Positions 1-13,180 are shown, counted from the first letter of the stretch. The stretch is DNA of 64,000 nt from Acanthaster planci (GCF_001949145.1 NW_019091407.1:410361-474360), one strand, 5' to 3'. Notes: a model not told the origin generated them from the letters alone. Program-made: numbers and translations.

Positions 1-339
1 CATTGAAGCCCCAACCGTTTGACGTTGGCATTTATGGAAGCCAGTAGGTGGTGATAGAAGTATTTTTGGTGAGTCTTTGAAATTTTTAAGAACCGTTTCA
101 ACCTTACTATATGTACAGGCGTGGAGTGTTAGTATGACAATCCCGTCCAAAATTGAAAAATAGGAATACTAACGCTCCTCTTAGTTGAGCTACTGCCAGC
201 TAATGTTTGGCTGGCTAGCTGCAGACGGACAGGACTGGGACCGTATATTTATTACCGCTGCAATACCGGTTGAGTAATGTGAACATGATATAAACACTTA
301 GCACCGATATGAAAGGAGTTCCTCATTTGAGGTTGGACA

Positions 340-972
340 TTCAATATCAGATCAGGGACCAAACCACAATCTAGCTACGACGTCAGGCTATGTATACGCA
401 CCTCTTTTGTGCAACGATGACATAATTTTTGAAACTTTTAGATCACGGTTAGCAGATGACATCATTCTCTTTATCAGCCAAAAACTTCCTCAGATTGGAT
501 CAGATGTACAGGAAACATGCTACCCAAGATCTAAATGAAGCTTTCCTTTCATTTGGTATCTATAAAAGTGAATCAAGGAGATTTTTCGGTTGAATCTTGC
601 ACTGGATGTGTCAAATTTGGTGGGCAGGCGAGTCCAACTCTGCCGATGAAAAAGTTTACCCGAAAAAATGAAGCTTTGCCGAAGTTTACTTCATGCATGA
701 AAATGTTGCCATTAAAAATCTCCATCGATTCACTGTGGCAAATTTTATGTTTACCTTGGCGATTTTCCAAAAAAGCAATCAGTCAATTTTGCCATAAACT
801 CCAACGGTAACTTAGCATTTCAAATCCCGTTATTTTCCTGATATCACGCGGGAAAATTACATCTTTATCACATGACCTCATAAAAATGACGTTATTGCCG
901 CTTGAACTAGTGAAATAAGCAGGAACTAGGAAGTCGCTAGATTGTGGTTTGGTCCCCGACCTGAATATTGAA
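340..972. repeat. Inverted-repeat element with about 36-bp arms
   Basis: The arms 340-375 and 936-972 are reverse complements with a few differences; both contain ACCAAACCACAATCTAGC or its complement. The 560-bp interior has no recognisable coding region. Weaker inverted similarity seems to extend inward. This is the shape of a non-autonomous DNA transposon or foldback element. No clear target-site duplication was found. Confidence 0.6.
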
Positions 973-2332
973 CAAGTAGGCTAGGCCTAACTGTTCGATA
1001 TTCCAAAGTTGAAGACGTAACTGTTTGACATTATTTGGCATGTTTGGCGACTGCTCAGGATGTACATCCTTAGAAACGATGGAGTGCCAAAGGGACAACA
1101 AACAAACTGCCCATCTACATTTCAGGGCTTGTATAACCACCAAAACCCCATGCCGTGGGTTACAAGGCATGCAATTCAAGGAGTTGTTGTAGATTGAGGA
1201 GAACAATGAGATCGGATTCAATGTAATCTCTGGGAAGAGTTCCATATATGGAATTAATTAATTATTCCCTACAGTGACCTATTAGCCGTCAGATAGCAAA
1301 AAAGTCAAGAAAAGTTCTACTTCGGAGGAAAAAAAAACTAAGTCTAAGTTGTTTACATAGAAAACACTATTCAGACCTGTCTCATATTTGCACAGGTTGT
1401 CGAGTGGCGTCCGTAAATTTCCTAATCTCCAGGTGGGACATGGGATTTGGGTATTTTATTTCAGTTTCAGAAAAGTGTGTTGTGATGCATTCCCTTTCCT
1501 AGTCTGGTTTGAAAGCAAAGAACTCCACCGACAAGACTTAATATAGCTGTAGCTGCTTTGTGGAAAACTGCATTGCCCTAGTAGAAATGGAGGCAGTGGG
1601 GTCACTAAAATGTACAGTCCAGTTTGAAAATAAGTTTAGACCCGGGGTGTGGGCTTGATATTGTTTCGAGTGAAATAGTTTTGATGAAAACAGTAAGTAT
1701 ATAAAACTAACCCTTTTTTCCTCTAATAATAATATTGGGGTAAAAAAGTATCGCCTACATGTCAGGGTTTGTTTGACTCCAAAAAACTATATGCCCAGGG
1801 TTGGGTCTATGGGAGAGAGTTGTGTGTGTATACATCATTTTGAAATGGCATGTTTAATACAACTAAGGTGATGTGGATGCGCAGGATGACGCAATTTGGT
1901 TTTTTGTCCCTTTTGCACTCCATCATTTCTAGGGGTGTGCCCCCTGAATGTCAAACGGTCACTTGTTCAACACTGAATGTTGACTGAAGAAAGGGAAACT
2001 TACTTCACATTGATACACTTAGTACAGATGTTGCTGTGGGTGAAACCCAATTGAGCACATATATTGAAGTCATGCCATCATTATTTGCTTCAAAATTATC
2101 ATCAGACAAAGACAAAATCTTCGATATTTCGTTTGCCAAGTTTGAGGTCACATTTCAGCACTTTCAGTTTTTTAACGTAAGGGAGACTTTTTGAGCATTT
2201 TACACCAGAGACTAGGACTTTTAATAATGTCAGATTTTGTCACAAACTTTCTTTGCAAGTTAAACTTGGGAAGAAACTATTGTTCATTTTTACTAGAATG
2301 GTCCTGATAGTGCGGTGGGAGAGACAACAGCA
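973..2332. other. Upstream flank of DNAJC4
   Basis: About 1.36 kb before the DNAJC4 start codon. No coding region, CpG-dense promoter or TATA box that I could support. It must contain the promoter or 5' UTR unless a non-coding first exon lies outside the window. Confidence 0.4.
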
Positions 2333-2418
2333 ATGGATCCAGTTTTAATGATGTGTGTCAAATGCCAGCAACGTCTGGGGAGAATTATCCAGAGATCGTT
2401 CTCTGTACAAAATCAAAG
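2333..2418 (+). CDS. DNAJC4: DNAJC4 exon 1: start codon and N-terminus
   Basis: Encodes residues 1-28 plus two bases of codon 29. ATG at 2333 is the first after an in-frame stop at 2294. The N-terminus reads MDPVLMMCVKCQQRLGRIIQ, mildly basic and without a clear signal peptide; a mitochondrial presequence is possible but not shown. Donor AAAG|GTGAGC at 2419. An untranslated exon further upstream cannot be excluded. Confidence 0.8.
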
Positions 2419-5400
2419 GTGAGCCCAGTGAAGGCTGTAGCTCTGCTTTGCTCTGTGTATAGTACCGGTATGTATCACTGGTGCCTACAGGGGGTATTTC
2501 TGAATGAAATTGGGAGTAGCTAAGACAGTAAAAATGAGGATTTCCTGTGAGTTTGAAAATCCTGTGCAAGTTGCTAATTTTGTACAAATTTTATGATGTT
2601 GAATTTTCAATGTAATGTCTCAGACTTGAGAGGCAGTCTCCATTGGTGAGGCCTGTAAAATGCTTGGCAACTTTTCTTTTAATCTGAAAATCTTAACAGG
2701 CACATAGAGTTTGTTACATTGTGTGACGGCACATTTACTGTAATCAGCTGGCACCAGTAACGAGAGCACTACTGGCACCTCAGCTTGAAAATGACACTGC
2801 ATTTGTTGATGTGAAATTTCTGGGTTTTTTTGTGGAAATATATGTCCAGGAAAGAAAGACTTTTGGAATAATAGGCTTTCCAATGAAACTTGTTACCAAA
2901 AAAAACCCCAAAATCCCGGATTAATCATTTGCATTTATTGCCTTAAGAAAGATAAAGAGACATCTGATATATGTATGCTGTTTTGTCAGCCACAACCTTA
3001 TACTGTTTTTCCCCATTTGGGAGTTTGTTTTGAAGCGTGCTACAGAGAAACTACTATCAAGTTCTTGGAGTCAAGAAAACAGCCACACCAAGAGAAATAA
3101 AGGCAGCTTATATTGAGCTCTCCAAACAGGTGAATGGAACACTCAAGCCAGGAGAACCTTTGAGCAATGAATCCAGGTTCTTCTTGCTCCCTCTTCATGA
3201 ATTATACTCTCACAGTGTATGTGGGTAATTCCAGATATTAGGGGTCAATTTTTTGGGGGGGGCCCTGTCACATCTGACATGATTTTTGTAAGTTCAGAAC
3301 ACATTTTCTAATTTCCAAGAGTGATGAATTAATGCAAATTACCTTCCAAACAATTAGTAATATTCTGAAATCAATTCCAGCGATGTTTCCATGTCAAATA
3401 ACAAAGGTCAGATATAACAGGGACACAGAAATGTCACACTTTGGACCCCTAATTTCTGGAATTACCCATGTATGAGAACAACATTTGTGGATATTTTTAA
3501 GTTAAGGGTCCATTTAGCAATGTGCCGTATTGGTTACTCTGGAAGGTGTGAGCCATGATGTTGTTAATGCATGTATGTTGTTCAAATATTTGCCAATGTA
3601 GTTACACCCTGATACCAATCTGAGTATAAAGCAACCGCTGAACGAGCAGAAGGACCAGCACAATTCCTTTGTGGAACTCAACCAAGCCTACGCCATCCTC
3701 AGCAAGTCACTATCCAGACGAGAGTATGACTTCAGCCTAGATAATCCCGGTACGCAGACGGTCCGTGTCCATGTGAGGCGAGCCGGCCATGCCACGGCAG
3801 ACGATCCCTATGACACGCAGCAGGGGCAACAGGACTGGTGAGAAGATTCAGTTCTCCGGCATTAAAACTGTTTTAGTATTCATTTTTTTTTTAGACTGTT
3901 CACATGGTTTTTCCAGATCTTTCAGCAGCCACTGGGATTTTGGGGGAGGATTTCGCTGGGTTGTAGAAAGTAGAGCACGGCCACTCTCACGCAGACTTGA
4001 TTCTCCTCTGCAGTTTGCAGTAGGCCTACATCTACTGAGATTGCACAGTACCGTTAATCTTTAAAATTTATGTGCATGTGTGTGTAGTGACGTCCCTCGG
4101 AGAAACATGACCGAACACAAAAGTTTAAACAAAAGTAACATTTCTGCTGTAGTTTGCTGTATTTCTCCATTAGTGCATTTGCAACATGGAAAAGAGATCC
4201 ATAGATAGGCCACTGATGTGGTGTGATTTTGAGTGTGACTATCATTATAGCACCTTCAAATATTGGACTTTTCTTCGTCAAACACAAATTCATGAAAGTA
4301 TGTATTCTTATGCTGGTCAGAGAAATGACAGCAAAAACTAAGCACCTACGTGTACATCAATCTGTCAATATAAGTTAAACTTTATATCAAAATTTCATTT
4401 TCACTGGGTAGGACTGCTGTTTCAACTCGTGTATAAGTTTATATCGACAGAAAGAAACATTTCACACTGCAATGTTATCCTCAAGTGAAATTGTGTTGGT
4501 CCACTCATGACCACCTGTAAATATTTTGTCACTCCTGCGCTAATGCAGCCAGCATGCTGTCCTAGAGCACCTGCAAATTCCGCATCATTTTTGTCTGCAT
4601 TCTCTCCAGATGTAAGTGCCTTCATAACAAACTTACTGCGGACCACACAAGAAGTTCAGTGTCACTGATGTTCTGTATTGCAATTTTTAGTTCAAATTTG
4701 CGGCGGCCTACCTCAAGAATGTGTCTTCATGCAGATTTTGGTCCGACACGTGTACTTCAAACCAACATGTACATGTATACGCCAAAGACAAGTTGGAAAG
4801 ATGGTCTGGTAAACTTTCTATAACATTGGAGCCACAATGGTACAAGTCCAAAAAGGGCAACCTAGGAAATGTCAGCTCAAGCAAGCATTGTTGAAAGCAG
4901 CTGAAACTAGAAAAACTTTTACTGCAGATTTCTGTGAGGTCAGTCACAAAAGCTAGTCTGTCTATCGGCATTTACATTTTCTGTTTTGATGAATTTTTGT
5001 ATTGTGGTAAAGATCCTTTCCTTTGTAGAACTAATGCAAAGCAAGATTTTGCGCTTAGTCAGCGATGTTGACAGATGTGGCCGCCTACACATGCATGTAT
5101 TATGCACATGTAAATGGCACATGAACCCGTGAACGTGATCGTGCCTCCTTTTTCTCGTTTTTTGCCAATCTCTTGCAAGTCACCTTTTCCTTTACTCCCA
5201 AGCCATTATCATCAGTCCTAATATTTTTATTATTTTTTTTTGCAAATCCTTAATGTTCGGTAAAATTACACAGAAAATTTAGGAGCCAAGGGAAATGTTT
5301 TGTGATATATACCCAATATAGGTGTTTCATGTGAGTTCGCTTCCAAGAGTTTTCAACCCGTTGGCCAGTCACATTGCGCAAAATCTGTCGACCCAATGCA

Positions 5401-8400
5401 CGTTTAGAAGGGTTGGACAGATTTCGCGGGACAACACATTGCAAACTCTTGGAGGCTCACTATTGTGAATCACCCGTATCGTTTGCTGTACATGTTGCAG
5501 TGTCCAGTGTAGCAATGTTGTACTGTATTATTAATGACCCCCTTAGGGAAAAACAAACCTCAAGTTTACTCTCTACATTGCAGGTACCGTGATATGGGTG
5601 CTTTTCATCAAGGTTCACACCAGTCCGCCTCAGAAAATTACTATGGCATTAAAGGTGTTCGTCGTGTCAACAGTGTGTATATTGTGTATGGCTGCCTGAC
5701 TTTCCTGGTTGTTGGAGCGCTTGTGCATTTCATCATCTTCAAGTAAGTTCACTCTCCGTATTTGTTGCGATTTATTTTTTTCCCATAGAGCGTTGGGAAA
5801 TGTGAGCCTAATGGGTTGTAATCAACTCAAGTCGGAGATGTTCTGGCAATCCACATGCGCGGTGAGTGCTGACAGGCTAATAATGGACCATCTCACCCCC
5901 CCTCCCAGGTAGAGACAGATTACCTAACAGAGCTTGGCTGTCCCATGCCTAGTTCCTATGTTTCTGAAACTTGTAGGCACATGGAAATGCTCATTATAAA
6001 ATTGTGAAATGTCAACACACTCTCCTGCGGATGGCCAGAGCACACTGGCCGAAACGTTGAGTTAACACTCACCGGTTATTTTAAGAATCACACCTCGCCC
6101 CAAAAAAGATTGATTCCATGGTGTACCCACAAACCTATTTCTCAAAATGTACTGCAGCAATATTTTTTATCTTTTTTAGTCAGCGAGTCAGAAGAGGTCA
6201 GAATATGATAGATTTCCAATGATTTTGTTCAAGAATTGTACATTCATTTTCCCAAACACTCCCATCCATTTTATGGTACATTCCTTGTGCAAGTTTGTCC
6301 AGAAGAATCTCCATATATGGACTTGGCGCGTGTGTGGTGAGTACTGCGTGCTGTGTTGCAGGCAGACTCTTGACCAATACGAATGGATTGAACTGTCTCA
6401 TACCTGGTTTCCAGAGCATGTGTAATGCAGTGGGCATTATCAAATCTTAGCAGGCATCATCCAATGTCAATACATTGTCACTTTGCACGTTCTTGAATAG
6501 GAAAACTATCTGACATATTTATTAATTTTCCCCTTTCTCGGTCTTTTTGTGGTTTTTCCTTGAAGGCAGAGTAGCGACTATGTCATCAGCAGGTTAGACG
6601 AGAAAGACCGAAGAATAGCGGCCATTTACAATGAAGCAAAGGCCAGAGCAATGTGAGTCGCTGTCCTTGTTACAGCATGCATCCTCATGATTTTGACAAA
6701 GTGTCATTAGTGGAAGCAACAAGCGCTGTCAAGCCCACCAAGGCGCGAAAGTCAGCCCCACTGGGTTTGGTGCGATTGTTGTGAGAGTGAGGGAAATTTT
6801 GCCTAGTCGTTATTGTTTGTAACTGCAGATCATAGGGTCAGGGTTTGAATCTAGTCACGGGGTATTGGTGTTGACCTTGGGTAGGTCCCTGTTCCCCCAT
6901 TTGGTCATTCTCCACACTGGAGTATTAATTGTTACCTGTGAGGGCTGAAAGTGAGAGTGTTATTGGGGCTTACTAGCCAGGTAGCACTTGAATGTGCTGC
7001 ACTGAGCTATATGAGCTCCGAGCTTGATCAAGAGAGGGCGCAGTGATTGTAGCAGCAGAGGCTCCTTTGGTGGGAACTGCACTGCACAGGTTTACAAACG
7101 ACTATGTAATGTACATGTACAATTGTTACTCATGCATTGCTACACCGACAAAATGAACATTCCCCACCAACATGGCTCTTTTCAACCAAAGAGGGGGTGC
7201 TTCTGCTTAAGGTGGATACATGTTTTCTTCAGGGAACTTAGACAGTTTCAGAGATGTTTCTTAGCTCAGTGAGCAAGGATAATACTGATTTCCTGCACCT
7301 TGAGCGCCAGTTAGGGGGTTATAAGCATCTTTATGACTTAAGGGGAAAATATGACAGCGTCTAAAAGGTAGGGTCATACTTTTGCAATGACTCCGGAAAA
7401 AATTGTGTGATTTTTATCCAAAAGCATAACTGGTATAAAGATGGTCATCCTGTGAAATTGTTTCATCTGATATGCCCCTGTTTATTGGAAATCAGTAAAA
7501 GGATGTCAAAAAATTGGAATCTCCAAAGGTCGTCTGTAGACTACTTTTGGAAATTTTGCAGTGTCCGTTGGAATGCTGCCCTCGCATGGTGAAACTCTGC
7601 CAGTGCTGTGCCTGGTACTTATCAAAGAACCCCTGACCATTTCTGTATTATAGCCTTGTAAATTTGATTTTACAACTTGCATTTATTGGTTAGCCCAATA
7701 GTTCTAGGTTGCAACAGTCCAATGGTTCATTGGTCCCAAGGTTCAGTAGTCTGAATATTTGTACAAATTATGTGATGAACTGGACAACATCACACAAACT
7801 ATTCAGATTATCAAATCATGTTTCATTTTCTGACTAAAGAAAGCCCAGTTATTGGTAATGTGTGTGTTTTGAGTATTGAACCCGTGGCCTATTGTGCAAT
7901 TACCAATTTTGTTTTGGGGGGGTGACCTATGCTTGTATAGTAGTGGGTTGAAAAGCTCTCCCCATTCTTCACGCCTGTAGTAGATGTATTGAGGTGTACA
8001 TTGTAAGCAATTAGCATGTTGATGTTGGTCAAATGTTCACTCATGTCATCTTTGTAGTTCAGTGATTACTCATAGGGCCATTTAGTTTTTTCCCTTTCTT
8101 TCATTCTGCCAATGACAAGTTCTTACCTTGCTTGAGCTGTAATGGTGGCAATTTATATTTAATTTGAAACGTGTACAAAAACGTTCCCATACCATGTGAA
8201 GAGGCTACCGCTGCCTTCCTCGGTGTTTTCATATGCATAATTATGTAGTTCAACGAAGCACATGGTCCACCAACCTATGTAACAATGTAGATTGATGTTG
8301 GGGCATTTAAAGCAAGCAATGTTTATTGTTACAGAATCCACTTCTTTTCTCAAAAAGTACATGATTGCCCAAAGGGAAAAAACAGTGGGTAACAGGCATT

Positions 8401-9176
8401 GCAATGCATTGTTTACAATAAAAATGAACGACAGACTGCATCAATCAAAACGCCAAACCTCTATTAAGGACGGTTCTCTTCAAACGTTTGGGAAAATCTG
8501 TAGACGGAGGTGGAGCTTTTTTCATTGAAACGTTTGAACGAGTAAACGTCCCACCTTTAAGAGCTGGCCTTTGTCAATGAGTGAGCTTGCTAGGGAGGAA
8601 CAGCATCACTCTGAGCAGTGGACAACAGGTTCTGTATGTATTTTCTAATGACATGTTGTGTTAGATCGTAAATTATGAAGAACACCTGTTTAAATAGTTC
8701 ACTTTCACTTTCCGGTGGCCCTGTAAATTTATTGATGTTCTTTATGGATAGGCGTGTCTGGGTGAATACAGTGTCAACACGTCTTGACCGAAGCATTCAG
8801 CACTGCCCCCTCATTTAGAAATTGGAACATGAAACACATCCTGACATGTACAAAGTACACAAAAGCAATTTGAACTAGTGCAACTAAACTTTGAAGCATG
8901 AAAGGAAGACTCGATACCAGTGGGAAGTGCCGTGTGTATGTGCACTTGCAGTGTTTCAAATTAACCCCTTTCAGCTGGTTAAGAAGATGTCTTGGCACTT
9001 TGGCCCATCTTTGACCTCATTTCTGGTAGGCAGAGTTCGTGGTCATGCTTTTGGGAGTAACACTCTGGTGGGTTTGTTGTTGGTCTCACAGGCAAAATGG
9101 GAACAAGAAGCAGATGGAGCTGCTGAAAGCGAGGCAAGAGGAGTTCAGTCTCAAGCTGAAGCAGGATCCCAGATGA
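2333..9176 (+). CDS. DNAJC4: DNAJC4-like J-domain membrane protein (gene span, six coding exons)
   Basis: Join of 2333-2418, 3048-3129, 3602-3837, 5584-5742, 6566-6652 and 9092-9176 (735 nt, 244 residues plus stop); every junction has a GT donor and AG acceptor and keeps frame. Residues 30-100 form a J domain: NYYQVLGV opens helix I, HPD lies at 58-60, and FVELNQAYAILS plus SRREYD mark helix III and the end. Residues 166-187 are one hydrophobic membrane segment, followed by a charged tail with LDEKDRRIAAIYNEAKARA. J-proteins stimulate Hsp70 ATPase through HPD; the C-class DNAJC4 has this same order (N-terminal J domain, one membrane helix, short tail) and about this length. Start: first ATG after an in-frame TAG at 2294-2296. 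Introns hold a MITE (5.3 kb) and a SINE-like piece (6.8 kb). The family call is confident; the client and organelle are not visible from sequence. Confidence 0.92.
3048..3129 (+). CDS. DNAJC4: DNAJC4 exon 2: J-domain helices I and II
   Basis: Residues 30-56. NYYQVLGVKK starts the J domain; PREIKAAYIELSKQ is helix II. Acceptor AG at 3046-3047 is chosen over the AG two bases earlier because only it restores frame with exon 1. Donor CAG|GTGAAT at 3130. Reading on past the donor soon meets a stop, supporting the splice. Confidence 0.9.
3602..3837 (+). CDS. DNAJC4: DNAJC4 exon 3: HPD loop and helix III
   Basis: Residues 57-134. LHPDTN continues directly from LSKQ of exon 2, giving the invariant HPD tripeptide (58-60) that activates Hsp70. 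FVELNQAYAILSKSLSRREYDF is helix III and the end of the J domain; the loop between HPD and helix III is a little longer than in DnaJ itself, as I recall for DNAJC4. The exon continues into a polar linker ending DTQQGQQDW. Strong donor G|GTGAGAAG at 3838. Confidence 0.92.
5314..5481. repeat. MITE family A, copy 1 (in DNAJC4 intron 3)
   Basis: Inverted arms: TTCCAAGAGTTTTCAACCCG near 5340 and CACATTGCAAACTCTTGGAG near 5435, with outer ends CAATATAGGTG and CACCCGTATCG. The same arms occur at 34480-34621 and 50112-50257. No open reading frame, short, palindromic: a non-autonomous DNA transposon. This copy is the most diverged of the three. Confidence 0.75.
5584..5742 (+). CDS. DNAJC4: DNAJC4 exon 4: linker and membrane segment
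   Basis: Residues 136-187. A polar linker (YRDMGAFHQGSHQSASENYY) leads to VRRVNS and then about 22 hydrophobic residues starting VYIVYGCLTFLVVG, a single membrane span. The RR before the span suggests that side faces the cytosol or matrix under the positive-inside rule (inference). Acceptor TTGCAG at 5583, donor AA|GTAAGT at 5743. Confidence 0.9.
6566..6652 (+). CDS. DNAJC4: DNAJC4 exon 5: post-membrane basic helix
   Basis: Residues 189-216, SSDYVISRLDEKDRRIAAIY then NEAKARA, a charged helix matching the LDEKDR..A.YNE.RARA stretch I recall after the membrane span of vertebrate DNAJC4. Acceptor at 6564-6565 after a long T-rich tract; the AG four bases on (6568-6569) would put a stop in frame. 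Donor AT|GTGAGT at 6653. Confidence 0.87.
6815..7045 (+). repeat. SINE-like fragment (in DNAJC4 intron 5)
   Basis: GGTTTGAATCT at 6842-6852 resembles a Pol III B box with two mismatches. It is followed by a unique-looking body (CTTGGGTAGGTCCCTGTTCC, then a CTGCACTGAGCTATATGAG stretch) ending GATCAAGAGAGGGCGCAGTG. I could not find a convincing A box, so it may be 5'-truncated. The ends are approximate. Confidence 0.4.
9092..9176 (+). CDS. DNAJC4: DNAJC4 exon 6: C-terminus and stop
   Basis: Residues 218-244, ending QEEFSLKLKQDPR then TGA at 9174-9176. Lysine- and glutamine-rich, probably helical. Acceptor CTCACAG at 9091 restores the AT|G methionine codon split from exon 5. The 3' untranslated region follows; the first AATAAA is at 9429-9434, others at 10193 and 11062. 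Confidence 0.87.
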
Positions 9177-11762
9177 AGTGGCTCTGTCATCTTCCAACCA
9201 ATGGCTGTGCGTCAGAGTAACCAGCCGATGATGAGGGTGAAGAATAGAGGCTACAGATGCTCAATTGCCATTGTTGCTGGTGCACAGCGTACCAGTTTAT
9301 ACTGTCCAATGCCACATGCATGGGAACCAGTGTACGCACAAACCTGGCCCTCTGTACACTGGCTTTTTTGACCAGGCTACATGTACAAAGCATTATTCAT
9401 TTCAACCCACACTGAGTCCGTTGTTGGTAATAAAAAGCACGCATCCCTATCCCCCAACAGAATTGACTGATTTCACTGCATGAGATGCCATGGCTGAAGT
9501 TATGAGCTGGAACTGAAAAACAAAAGAAAATGTAGTACTTCAGTCTAATTTGACAACCAGAATTAGAAGCCAGCACTGCTATTCCACAATTCTCGTGGGC
9601 ACGTCTAATGGACATGTTTCATGCCCCTTCGACCAGTATGGTGTTGTGATTTGCCAAATACACCCACGCGCCAAGCTGAAGAATGTGCGTGTGAGTGTGA
9701 TGCCAACAGCAGCTGTGCTGTCTACTCGGGTTAGTCTCTAGGGGAGTGTGCCAGTAAGTGGTTGCCGTGTCTTGGCCAATTTGTGCCTCCATGTACAGTC
9801 AAACTTAGCAAACTGTCAAATTACATTGTATTGTGGACCAGCATTAACCCTCACTCCCTGTAGCATTTCTTGCCGGGAGCCTTCCTGGGCCTTTCTAACA
9901 TCCACCATCGCGCAGGAGCCCCGTGATACCTTCTCTGTCCTTTCATCGCCTGTGTGGCTCCAAACGTGTATGGAAAAAAACAATGACGACTTGGGCAGGA
10001 TCTTCTGTGATGCCCTGGAAGGTCCTCCTAAATCTCACGGTTGAGATATATATGTCTAACAGTATACATGTCCACCTTTCTCGTTCTTTATCACAGTCTT
10101 TTGGCCTATATATACCAATTAATTCTCAACTTGTTAAATATTGATGCAGCTGTCACACAGGAACAATACATAAACACTAGCGATAGATACCAAATAAAAA
10201 AGGTCTTCTTTTAAAAGAGTAGGGCAAATGTATATTAGAGTCAAAACCTGACACCAACCAAGTGTGACGCTTCAAAAGCTGCGGCCACCCATTCGAAAAG
10301 TTGACAGTATGCACCATGCCAATTTTCACTTTGGCGCAACATGAGTGAAGAAATAGGAAAAAGAGAAACTCCCTAAAATATGAACTGAATAACCTTTGTC
10401 TAACAGTGGATTGCCAATGTGTTGTCTAATTGGCAGTTTGGTACTTCTCCATTGTCACCATATGATCTCTTGAAGACGCTGCTGTCTTAAGGCCGGTTCA
10501 TGCTTGTCGCAAAAACAAACACATGCAAAATTTTGATGTCAGATCAACAGTTTAACATTTCAAATCCATCGAAAGTTTGCCACAAAGCTCTCGTGACGTC
10601 AAATTCGCTTCGCTTTCACATTCGCTCATAGTATGAACCAGCCTTTAATCTAGGAGAACAATGTAAGATAAAGTGGAGGAACTAAGAACTTCATAAAGTC
10701 TTGGAACTGTGACTAGCTAATTCAGACCAGGATCAGTTGCCTCCAGAATCCACAGATGTCTCTGCTCTAAACCGATTACTGGCGAGCCAACTCAAATCAA
10801 TACAGTGGTTTATGTGAGATTCGAATTGGAATTGTGTTTACATGATTTTTCAACTGGTCTGAATGAAAAATCCTAAATCCTTACAATACAAGCCTTATAT
10901 GCTTGTATTCACACGATTCTGCTTGACGTGCACCTTATGTCGTGTAGATTTTTATAACTCTCTTGGTTGTAAGCTTCAGACTATTTCTTATCTTCCATTG
11001 CATTTTACCGACTCACCAGCATTTGTTTTAATTCAGTTTGTTTTATTGGGTTGGTCCCCTTAATAAAATTCTTCTGAAAATATCCCAGTGTCGCCGTTTG
11101 GAATTGTTTTTATTTCATTCATCGGAGTATTATAATATTTATTACTTGCTCGAAAGTGTCGCATGCGTGCTGTATCTGAGTCCGTGATGCAGTGGCTTAA
11201 CATATGCACAAGGTTTATTAGGGAAAGGCAGTCTTGGTGGAGTGAGATACTGGAAGATTTTAGTCTGTCTCTAGGACTGAGGACGAACGGAGCTCATTGT
11301 TCGAAACGTCTATTTGAAACAAGTGATTCATCTCGGAATCAGTTCGAGCCGTGCCATCCTCCTCGCTTCTCCGGAAAAGCTGTGGCACCTTTGTTGGTAC
11401 ACTTAACTCCAGGATTCCAGTTTTACTACATTGATGAAGAATACACACGTGCCTAAAAATTAAGTCTGTTACGAAGTAAAAGTGGTTGCCGATGAATTGA
11501 ATCACTTGTTTACTTCACTGAAACACTGGCTTGACTTGTAATATCTGTAACATGCGCTTCGTTACCACATTCTATTCCAATCAAGGAATTCTACCAAATA
11601 GTTTTCAAGTCCATGCACTCGGTCGATAGAGACGTGGTTTTTTAAACATGTACAGTCCCTAAACCTTCACAAGAGCACAGACATGGATGGTTTTCCAGCT
11701 AGATTTACTTACGATTGCGCAGGTACCACCTGCTCAGTAGTCGTCTACTTGCTTAATTTGAT
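9177..11762. other. 3' flank of DNAJC4, no further gene seen
   Basis: Probably begins with the DNAJC4 3' UTR. AATAAA hexamers on the + strand at 9429, 10193 and 11062 are candidate poly(A) signals; the sequence does not say which is used. Open frames here are short and resemble no family. The LINE relic starts at the end of this stretch. Confidence 0.5.
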
Positions 11763-13180
11763 TTGTCCGTAATCAACAAAACTTCCCCAACTTCACTTCA
11801 AACTGCTAAAGTCATTCCCTTATTAAAAAAACATAATAAATTTGAAACAGTCTCCATTCTCACTGCGTTTAGCAAGGTATTAGAAAAAGTGGTTTATGAA
11901 CAGGTTGAAGAGTACTCATACCAAAAAATGATCTGCATGAATTCCACTCCGGTTTTTGATCCCAATATATTCAACTGAAACCTCCCTGATCCAACGTAAC
12001 AGACTTCATCAGATCTAAGTCGAGTAGAGGTAAATATGTCGGAGCGATCACGCCAGACCTACTAAAAGCTTTTGACTCCGTCAGCCACGAAATTCGTAAA
12101 GTTAGCTGCGATAGGATTTTCAGATAGCACAATGAACTGGTTTGAATCTTACCTTTCTCAAAGATAACAGGTGGTTGAAGTTAACAATGTAAGATCACGT
12201 GAACTCAATCTAAGCTTTGGTGTCCCGCAGGGCTCGATATTGCTGTTCTTGTCCTATATTAATGACGTGTCATATTCTGTCGACTGTAAATTACAGCTAT
12301 ATGCAGACCACGCAGTGTTTATAGCCACGAACAAAAATGCGTACATCGTAGAACAGAAACGACCTGCAGAACTTACTAATGTCAGTAGCATGGCTCGCAG
12401 ATGATAGACTATCAATCTATCTTAGTTAAACCCAATCTATTGTACTTTGTAACAGAAAGAACCTTCGAATAAGAAATGTTCTGAACATAACCTGCAACGG
12501 CGACGAAATCAAACGAGCCAGATCAGTGAACTATCTTGGTCTCAGACCAAGATCTAATGGCAGGCTTATTTCACAGAACATTATTTCTATGGCTAATTCC
12601 AGATTAAAATTCATGTATCGGCATCAAAGCTGTTTCAGACCCAAGAAAACTAGACTTAATATTCACTCATTTAGTTTTCTATTTCTGTTCCTGGTACTCT
12701 TCACTGTCACTAAAATACAAAAATAAACCCCAAATCTGTAAAAACAAAACCATTCGCTTTATTAATTAACAACCTACCCTCCAGATCTAACATTGGTTTC
12801 AATGAGCTTCACGAAATAGGGTGGCTTGAGATGGAACATCGAGTAGAATTCCTCAAGGCAAGTCATGTTTTTAACATCCTTAAATTTCTCTAAAATATCT
12901 CAAGCACGACTTCACTAAAATTTCAGAGATGTCCATCATTACCCCACGAGATCTAATCAGTTCAATTTTTTACTCCACATCAAAGGAACAGATATTAACT
13001 CATTTTTACAGAGGGATTAAATAATGGAATTCACTGTCATCCGCCCATTACAGAGTGAAAGAAGACTCTTATTCAAAACGAAGCTGAAAAGGTTTCTTTA
13101 TAAAATTCATGCTGCCGAACAGCTAAACAAAGATGAATATGCACCAGATATCCCCGCAGGATGGCACATACATTTTTAGT
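11763..13180 (+). pseudogene. Decayed LINE reverse transcriptase (CR1/jockey-type)
   Basis: Scattered frames carry reverse-transcriptase landmarks in correct order: AKVIPLLKK and SILTAFSKVLEKVVYEQ (11.8-11.9 kb), AFDSVSHE (about 12.07 kb), FGVPQGSI (12219-12236 and flanks), YADH where YADD is expected (12300-12311), and a C-terminal FKTKLKRFLYKI (about 13.08 kb). Several stops and frameshifts break it and a catalytic aspartate position is changed, so it is inactive. No endonuclease domain was seen upstream, consistent with a 5'-truncated non-LTR insertion. Clade assignment is from general motif resemblance only. Confidence 0.8.
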
